This document shows, piece by piece, positions 6,287 to 10,388 of a stretch of DNA of 10,388 bases (positions are counted from its first letter, which is position 1; every line of letters starts with the position of its first letter). The notes beneath the pieces were generated by a model, which was given only the letters and a program-made list of their open reading frames with translations, had not been told where the DNA came from and ran no database searches. Origin of the DNA: Candidatus Omnitrophota bacterium (lineage in GTDB: Bacteria; Omnitrophota; Koll11; Aquiviventales; Aquiviventaceae). A program made the position numbers and the translations under genes. The stretch is from positions 1 through 10,388 of the forward strand of contig JACPXS010000026.1 in the NCBI GenBank assembly GCA_016196415.1, read 5' to 3'.

Positions 6287-7695
6287 CCGGAGGTGTGACC
6301 GAAGCGGCCCGCCGAGCGGATCGTCGGACCCGGCGCGGCCGCCTCAGCCTGCAGGAGGCGGGCCACCACGTCTTTAAAGGCCCGGCCCCGCGCTTCAAAG
6401 TCTCGGAACATATCGAAACTCGCACACGCCGGAGAAAAGAGCACCGTCGATCCTGGAGGGGCAAGCCCGGCGGCCGTCTGAACCGCATCGTCTAACGTGT
6501 CGCGCTCGCGAACCGTCGAGGAGCCGTTCAGGAGCGGACGGATTCGGGTCCGGGACTCTCCAATGAGCACAACGCCTTTCACCCGAGTCTCGTGCAGTCG
6601 TGGGACGAGGGGGCGAAAATCCAAGCCTTTATCCCGGCCTCCCAGAATCACCGCCACGTCTCCCCGGATCTGGTTCAAGGCGAAGAGCAGGCTTTCCGGA
6701 GTGGTGGATTTTGAGTCGTTGACGAAGTGCACGCCCCCAACCGTCCCGATGAATTCCAACCGATGCTCCAATCCTCGGAAGGCGCGAATGATCTGCCACG
6801 TCATCGGATCGGCAATGCCCAACACGCGCCCGACTTGCAGCACCGCCTGGGCGCTCTCCGTCAACGATCGCATCGTCTCAGCGGCCACCCAGAAGGCAGG
6901 TGCATTGGAGCGATTCTGCCTGAACCACACCCGCCGGGCGCGCACGCGCTCTCCAATGGCCACGACGTGCGGATCATCGCCATTCAGGACCGCCCAGTCC
7001 TCAGGGTGCTGGTGCTGGAAGAGCCGGGCCTTCGCGGCGCAGTAGGCCTGCCGGTCTTGATGGCGATCTAAGTGGTTGGTTCCGATATTGAGCAGGACAC
7101 CGATGTGTGGACGGAATTGATCGCACCATAAGAGCTGAAACGAGCTCACCTCGACCACTGCGACCGTCTGTGGCGTCAGCTGATCGACGACGGAGGAAAA
7201 CGGAATGCCGAGATTGCCGCAGGCAACAGCCGGTCGGCCGCAGGCGCGTATCAGCTCGGTGATGAGCGACACGCTCGTGCTTTTGCCGTTGGTCCCCGTC
7301 ACCGCCACGATGGGGGAAGGACACCACCGAAAGGCCAGCTCGATCTCGCTCAGAATCGGCAGGCGGCGCTCAAGCGCCCACTGAATGGGACCGCCGGACT
7401 CCGGGACGCCGGGGCTCACGACGAGAAGCTCGGCCTCTTCGATGAGCGTTCGGGTGTGCCCGCCGAGCTCGACGACCTCGGCGCCAAGCGAGGAGAGGCG
7501 CTCCCGCGCCCGGCACAGGGCCGGCGTCTTTCGCGCATCCGTCAGGCGCACGCGCGCCCCGACACGGCAGAGGAGCTCGGCCGCCGCCGCCCCGCTTCGT
7601 CCCAGTCCGACCACCGTCACTCGACGCCCTTCCCAGGAGTGCCCGAACCGATCGGTGCGCACTGTGGCGCGCTCAGCCTGTAGGAGCATCGTCAT
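6283..7695 (-). CDS. murD: UDP-N-acetylmuramoyl-L-alanine--D-glutamate ligase MurD (atypical central domain)
   Basis: Cytoplasmic Mur ligase that adds D-Glu to UDP-MurNAc-L-Ala. 470 residues from the ATG at 7695. Motifs: VVGLGRSG (28-35), SPGVP (94-98), P-loop TGTNGKST (133-140), GNLGIPF (160-166), VEVSSFQL (181-188), AAKARLF with the Lys222 that is carbamylated in the family, GLEHRLE (308-314), NDSKSTT (326-332), GGRDKGLDF (352-360) and SPACASFDMF (421-430). This set is specific for MurD. Three sites differ from the usual pattern: NHLDRH (207-212) in place of DHLDRH, no recognisable GxHNxxN before residue 280 where MRSLTES stands, and SKSTT in place of SKATN. The stretch from NGDDP to that point is also about 20 residues shorter than usual. 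GTG at 7698 and GTG at 7662 are alternative starts; none has a good Shine-Dalgarno. Confidence 0.93.
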   Translation of the reverse strand: MTMLLQAERATVRTDRFGHSWEGRRVTVVGLGRSGAAAAELLCRVGARVRLTDARKTPALCRARERLSSLGAEVVELGGHTRTLIEEAELLVVSPGVPESGGPIQWALERRLPILSEIELAFRWCPSPIVAVTGTNGKSTSVSLITELIRACGRPAVACGNLGIPFSSVVDQLTPQTVAVVEVSSFQLLWCDQFRPHIGVLLNIGTNHLDRHQDRQAYCAAKARLFQHQHPEDWAVLNGDDPHVVAIGERVRARRVWFRQNRSNAPAFWVAAETMRSLTESAQAVLQVGRVLGIADPMTWQIIRAFRGLEHRLEFIGTVGGVHFVNDSKSTTPESLLFALNQIRGDVAVILGGRDKGLDFRPLVPRLHETRVKGVVLIGESRTRIRPLLNGSSTVRERDTLDDAVQTAAGLAPPGSTVLFSPACASFDMFRDFEARGRAFKDVVARLLQAEAAAPGPTIRSAGRFGHTSG

Positions 7696-7765
7696 CACGA
7701 GAACCGCCCGCCGGGCCTCATTCCACCCGAGAGGGGAGTTGCGGTGCGGGATCGAGACCGCGCAC
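7696..7765 (-). other. mraY-murD intergenic gap
   Basis: Seventy bases without a gene, one of three gaps in the window. Just after the mraY stop there is a short imperfect inverted repeat (GTGCG / CGCAC, 7743-7764) with no T-run, so it is not a convincing terminator. No strong -10/-35 pair and no good Shine-Dalgarno for murD were seen. The gap is probably just transcribed through. Confidence 0.4.
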
Positions 7766-8758
7766 TCATGGCATTCCCACCGTCGTTAAGCCGAGCATCG
7801 CCAGCATGAGCCCGATGATCCAAAACCGCACAATCAACTTCGGCTCCTGCACCCCGCCGAGATGGAAATGATGATGCAGCGGTGCCACCCGAAAGATCCG
7901 CCGTTTGCCTCGCCACTTATAGGACGCCACCTGCAACATCACGGACAACGCCTCCGCCACAAACACGCCGCCGATGACCACCAGGATCAACGCGGTGTGC
8001 ATGAAGAGGCTCACGGCGCCGATCGCTCCGCCAAGTCCCATGGCGCCGACATCGCCCATGAATACCGAGGCCGGGAAACTGTTGAACCACAAAAAGGCCA
8101 CGCAGGCACCGGCAAGGCTTGCGCACCACAGGACCAGGACGTGATGGCGAGGATCCTGCCCGATCGCCAAAAGTCCCAGCGTTGCCAGGACGATCGCCAC
8201 GCATCCGGCCGCCAGCCCATCCATCCCATCCGTCAGGTTGACGGCGTGCGCACATCCCGCCACCACGACCATGGCAAGCGGCACCCAGGCCCATCCCAGC
8301 TCGAGCGTCCGGTGCATCCACGGCAGCTCCAGCGCGCTGATGCGAGGCGCATCTTGTCTGCTCAGGATCCCCAGGGCCAAGCCGATTCCCAGCGCGATAA
8401 GCAGTTTGGGCATGCTCCGCAGCCCTGTTGCCTTGGGACTCCGAAACTTTAAGCAATCGTCGAAGAGCCCAATCGCCCCCAGCCCCATGACGGCCCCAAG
8501 GATCGCCCACCCATCTCGGTGAGCCAACCCGCCCGCGGCCGCCGCCACCAGAATGCCGACCCCAAGCACGAAGAGCCCGCCCATCGTGGGCGTCTGGGGT
8601 TTCGTGTGCTGATAGGACAGCAGGGGCGGGCAATCTTCGTAGCGCATGGGGGCCACGCACTGCGCGCGGGCAAGCCACCGAATCGTGAGACGTCCGAGGA
8701 TCAGACAGGCCCCTGCGCTGATCAAAAAGATCGCCGCCGCCTCAGCGAGCCAGCTCAC
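7766..8758 (-). CDS. mraY: Phospho-N-acetylmuramoyl-pentapeptide transferase MraY
   Basis: Polytopic membrane enzyme that transfers phospho-MurNAc-pentapeptide to undecaprenyl phosphate, forming lipid I. 330 residues with about ten hydrophobic segments; shorter at the N-terminus than E. coli MraY (360) but in the family range. Motifs: KPQTPTMGG (53-61), FDDCLK (99-104, the Asp pair), AVNLTDGMDGLAAG (172-185, Asp177), NSFPASVFMGDVG (226-238, Asp236), KWRGKRRIF (281-289), the triple His APLHHHF (292-298) and EPKLIVRFWI (305-314). The position after HHHF is His299, where Glu is usual. The start is GTG at 8758, supported by AGGGGA six bases upstream and by an N-terminal helix beginning within a few residues. 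It overlaps the end of murF by 17 bases. Confidence 0.97.
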   Translation of the reverse strand: MSWLAEAAAIFLISAGACLILGRLTIRWLARAQCVAPMRYEDCPPLLSYQHTKPQTPTMGGLFVLGVGILVAAAAGGLAHRDGWAILGAVMGLGAIGLFDDCLKFRSPKATGLRSMPKLLIALGIGLALGILSRQDAPRISALELPWMHRTLELGWAWVPLAMVVVAGCAHAVNLTDGMDGLAAGCVAIVLATLGLLAIGQDPRHHVLVLWCASLAGACVAFLWFNSFPASVFMGDVGAMGLGGAIGAVSLFMHTALILVVIGGVFVAEALSVMLQVASYKWRGKRRIFRVAPLHHHFHLGGVQEPKLIVRFWIIGLMLAMLGLTTVGMP

Positions 8759-10148
8759 GATGAGTCCCCTGATAGCGCTGAAGGAGAAAGTCGGTGACCT
8801 GCTCCAGGCTGAGTCGCCGCGATCCCTTCACTAAAAGTCCATCTCCTTGCCGCAAGATCCCGGGAAGCTGCTGGATCAGTTCTTGCACCGTCCGATAGGT
8901 CGTGACGCCATCCGGCCGACTCTCTCGCACGCCTTGGGCCACCTCTTCGGCGTGGTCCCCAACGGCAATGACCGCATCAATGCCCAGTTGGGTCGCCAGC
9001 CGCCCAATGGCCTGGTGCGCTGAGGACGCATACGCTCCCAATTCCAACATGTCGCCGATAATGGCGATCGTGCGGCGAACGCGCAGGTCACGCAGCGTCT
9101 CCAGCGCGCGCGCCACCGACAGCGGATTCGCGTTGTAACAGTCGTTCAGAATGGTCAGCCCGTTGCACCGCACCAGCTGCGAACGCATCGGAACTGGCGT
9201 AAACGACTTCAGCTGGTGCTTGGCTTCCGACACCGGCACGCCGACGGTCCAGGCACACGCAACGGCCGCCAGCGCGTTCTCAACGTTGTGATAGCCGACC
9301 AGGGGAAGGTGCCATTGGGCGGCGTGATCGCGCAGCCGGATGGCCATGCCCTGCTCGGTGCGCTGGATCTCAAGCGCCTGGAGATCGCAGCGATCCGTGG
9401 TCCCAAACGTGACCACCCGCGCGAGCGGATCGAGATGGCGGGGGGCTTCCAGGCAGATGTCGAGCTGATCGCCCGGAAGGACCACCGAGCCATCTGGCGG
9501 GACCGACTTCAAGAGCGAGAGCTTCTCCCGCAACACCCCAACTAACGATCCGAAAAACTCCAGGTGCACAGGACCCACGTTGGTGATGACCGCCATGTCC
9601 GGTTCGACGACGGACGCCAGGCGGGCGATCTCCCCAGGGTGGTTGGATCCCAGCTCCACGATGGCGACGCGATGAGCGGGGAGGAGGCGAAGCAGCGTCA
9701 GGGGGACGCCGATGTGGTTATTCTGGGTCCCCACGGTCTTCAGCACCGTCTCAGGGCTGCCCAAGAGATGCGCAATCAGCTCCTTGGTCGTGGTTTTGCC
9801 GCACGAGCCGGTCACCGCAATCACCAGCGGATCAAACCGTCGGCGATGAAACCGCGCCAGATCCCCAAGCGCTTCCGTCGTATCTCTGACGAGGACGACA
9901 GGCAGCGATCGGGATCCGTTGGTCAACGTGGGCAGGTGGGACACGACCAAGCAGGAAGCGCCTCGGTGAGCCGCTTCATCGAGAAACCGATGGCCGTCCA
10001 GGCGTCTCCCCTGGATGGCGACAAAGGCCTCCCCTGGCGAGAGCCGGCGCGAGTCGATCGACACGCCACTCGCCTGGATCTCAAGCCGGCCTCTCACCAG
10101 CTCGCCACCCGTAGCGTCAAGAATCTGCTGCACGGTCCACATGATCAC
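8742..10148 (-). CDS. murF: UDP-MurNAc-tripeptide--D-alanyl-D-alanine ligase MurF
   Basis: Cytoplasmic Mur ligase that adds D-Ala-D-Ala to the UDP-MurNAc-tripeptide, using the dipeptide made by the ddl product encoded downstream. 468 residues from GTG at 10148. Motifs: SIDSRRLSPGEAFVA (30-44), P-loop TGSCGKTTTK (113-122), GTQNNHIGVPLTLL (140-153), ELGSNHPGEI (165-174), TNVGPVHLEFFGS (189-201), EKLSLL with the family's carbamylated Lys (Lys209), YHNVENALAA (286-295), NDCYNANP (335-342), GDMLELG (365-371) and KGSRRLSLE (441-449). All expected elements are present. The frame is open to a GTG at 10184; GTG 10148 is preferred because GAGGT lies six bases upstream, with ATG 10142 as the other candidate. 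It overlaps mraY by 17 bases and lies 126 bases after murE. Confidence 0.96.
   Translation of the reverse strand: MIMWTVQQILDATGGELVRGRLEIQASGVSIDSRRLSPGEAFVAIQGRRLDGHRFLDEAAHRGASCLVVSHLPTLTNGSRSLPVVLVRDTTEALGDLARFHRRRFDPLVIAVTGSCGKTTTKELIAHLLGSPETVLKTVGTQNNHIGVPLTLLRLLPAHRVAIVELGSNHPGEIARLASVVEPDMAVITNVGPVHLEFFGSLVGVLREKLSLLKSVPPDGSVVLPGDQLDICLEAPRHLDPLARVVTFGTTDRCDLQALEIQRTEQGMAIRLRDHAAQWHLPLVGYHNVENALAAVACAWTVGVPVSEAKHQLKSFTPVPMRSQLVRCNGLTILNDCYNANPLSVARALETLRDLRVRRTIAIIGDMLELGAYASSAHQAIGRLATQLGIDAVIAVGDHAEEVAQGVRESRPDGVTTYRTVQELIQQLPGILRQGDGLLVKGSRRLSLEQVTDFLLQRYQGTHRELAR
8765..8770 (-). promoter_or_regulatory. Ribosome binding site of mraY
   Basis: AGGGGA on the minus strand, six bases before the GTG at 8758 and inside the end of murF. 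It supports the GTG as the true start, as no ATG is placed suitably nearby. Confidence 0.65.
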
Positions 10149-10274
10149 CACGTCACCTCGTCCACGCGTCGCACACCACCGCACTGAGACGCCTGCGACC
10201 GGTTGCCCCGATCATTCAGCGGGAACGTCAGAGGTTCAACCGGCTTACCCGACGGTGAAGCCCGTCCGCGCCCG
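10149..10274 (-). other. murE-murF intergenic gap with weak inverted repeat
   Basis: 126 bases, the longest non-coding stretch of the window. It holds a 7-base inverted repeat (CCGGTTG at 10199-10205 and CAACCGG at 10237-10243) around a 31-base spacer, and a smaller CCCG/CGGG pair inside the spacer. No T-run follows, so it does not look like an intrinsic terminator. A TTGAAC at 10235-10240 (minus strand) has no convincing -10 at 17 bases. Its role is unknown; it may be only a transcribed spacer. Confidence 0.35.
10155..10159 (-). promoter_or_regulatory. Probable ribosome binding site of murF
   Basis: GAGGT on the minus strand, six bases before GTG 10148 but twelve before ATG 10142. The spacing is the reason for choosing the GTG. 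The choice changes only two residues. Confidence 0.45.
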
Positions 10275-10388
10275 CTAGGTCACCGCTACACTGTGGCGGG
10301 ACTCCAACCAACGCTCCACCACGTCGCGATCGGAAAACGGAACAGACACGTGATTGAAGAGCTGGTACGCTTCATGGCCTTTGCCGGC
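10275..10388 (-). CDS. murE: MurE (UDP-MurNAc-L-Ala-D-Glu ligase), 3' end only
   Basis: The minus strand from the window edge reads 37 codons and a TAG stop at 10277-10275. It opens with AGKGHEAYQ, the C-terminal signature of MurE, followed by VPFSDRDVVERWL, which matches the usual '(F/Y)DDRE' region. The Gly and Glu of GKGHE are the positions that contact the third amino acid in known MurE structures (Gly464 and Glu468 in E. coli). The DNPR-type motif that would tell meso-diaminopimelate from L-lysine specificity lies outside the window. Its place directly before murF is the canonical dcw order. The identification rests on a short but very characteristic motif. Confidence 0.88.
   Translation of the reverse strand, partial: AGKGHEAYQLFNHVSVPFSDRDVVERWLESRHSVAVT

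Noticed and set aside
6287..6295. Strong pairing signal just before ftsW
   Set aside because: On the minus strand it reads CACCTCC, the anti-Shine-Dalgarno sense, so it cannot act as a ribosome site for ftsW.
7743..7764. Inverted repeat after mraY as a terminator
   Set aside because: The stem is only about five pairs, there is no T-run, and stopping here would cut murD-ftsQ from the operon.
7862..8452. Plus-strand open frame of 196 codons
   Set aside because: It is antisense to mraY; the His/Gln-rich product is the complement of membrane-helix codons.
9564..10187. Plus-strand open frame of 207 codons
   Set aside because: It is antisense to the conserved first half of murF, has Arg/His/Gln-rich composition and shows no recognisable motif.

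Overview
The window is one uninterrupted block of a bacterial dcw (division and cell wall) cluster, read entirely from the minus strand. In transcription order (high to low coordinates) it holds murE (3' end only), murF, mraY, murD, ftsW, murG, murC, murB, ddl and ftsQ (5' part only, running off the left edge). This is the classical gene order, with murB inserted between murC and ddl, as in many bacteria outside the enteric group. No RNA gene, mobile element, CRISPR array, repeat family or convincing terminator was seen.

Layout: murE ends at 10275, followed by a 126-base gap, the largest in the window, which carries a weak inverted repeat. murF (8742-10148) overlaps mraY (7766-8758) by 17 bases. 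A 70-base gap leads to murD (6283-7695). murD and ftsW (5171-6286) share an ATGA junction, ftsW and murG (3952-5211) overlap by 41 bases, and murC (2532-3947) starts 4 bases after murG. murC and murB (1721-2611) overlap by 80 bases. ddl (637-1659) follows after 61 bases and shares an ATGA junction with ftsQ (1-640). The tight packing argues for one polycistronic, translationally coupled unit whose promoter lies upstream of the window, beyond 10388.

How the genes work together: MurB reduces the enolpyruvyl intermediate to UDP-MurNAc. MurC, MurD and MurE add L-Ala, D-Glu and the third residue. Ddl makes D-Ala-D-Ala and MurF attaches it. MraY transfers the product to undecaprenyl phosphate (lipid I), MurG adds GlcNAc (lipid II), and the SEDS glycosyltransferase FtsW polymerises lipid II at the septum. 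FtsQ is the bitopic divisome scaffold.

Organism: G+C-rich with frequent GTG starts and arginine-rich proteins, so a bacterium with peptidoglycan and a standard divisome. Several sequence quirks (MurD without the usual GxHNxxN motif, MurG with GSGGH, MurB with SAGC) look more like an uncultivated, deep-branching phylum than a well-studied model group. Omnitrophota or a relative is my best guess from memory of such sequences, at low confidence, because no search was possible.

I do not see a novel system. The points worth a second look are deviations inside core enzymes (MurD, MurG, MurB, MraY) and the long murC/murB overlap.
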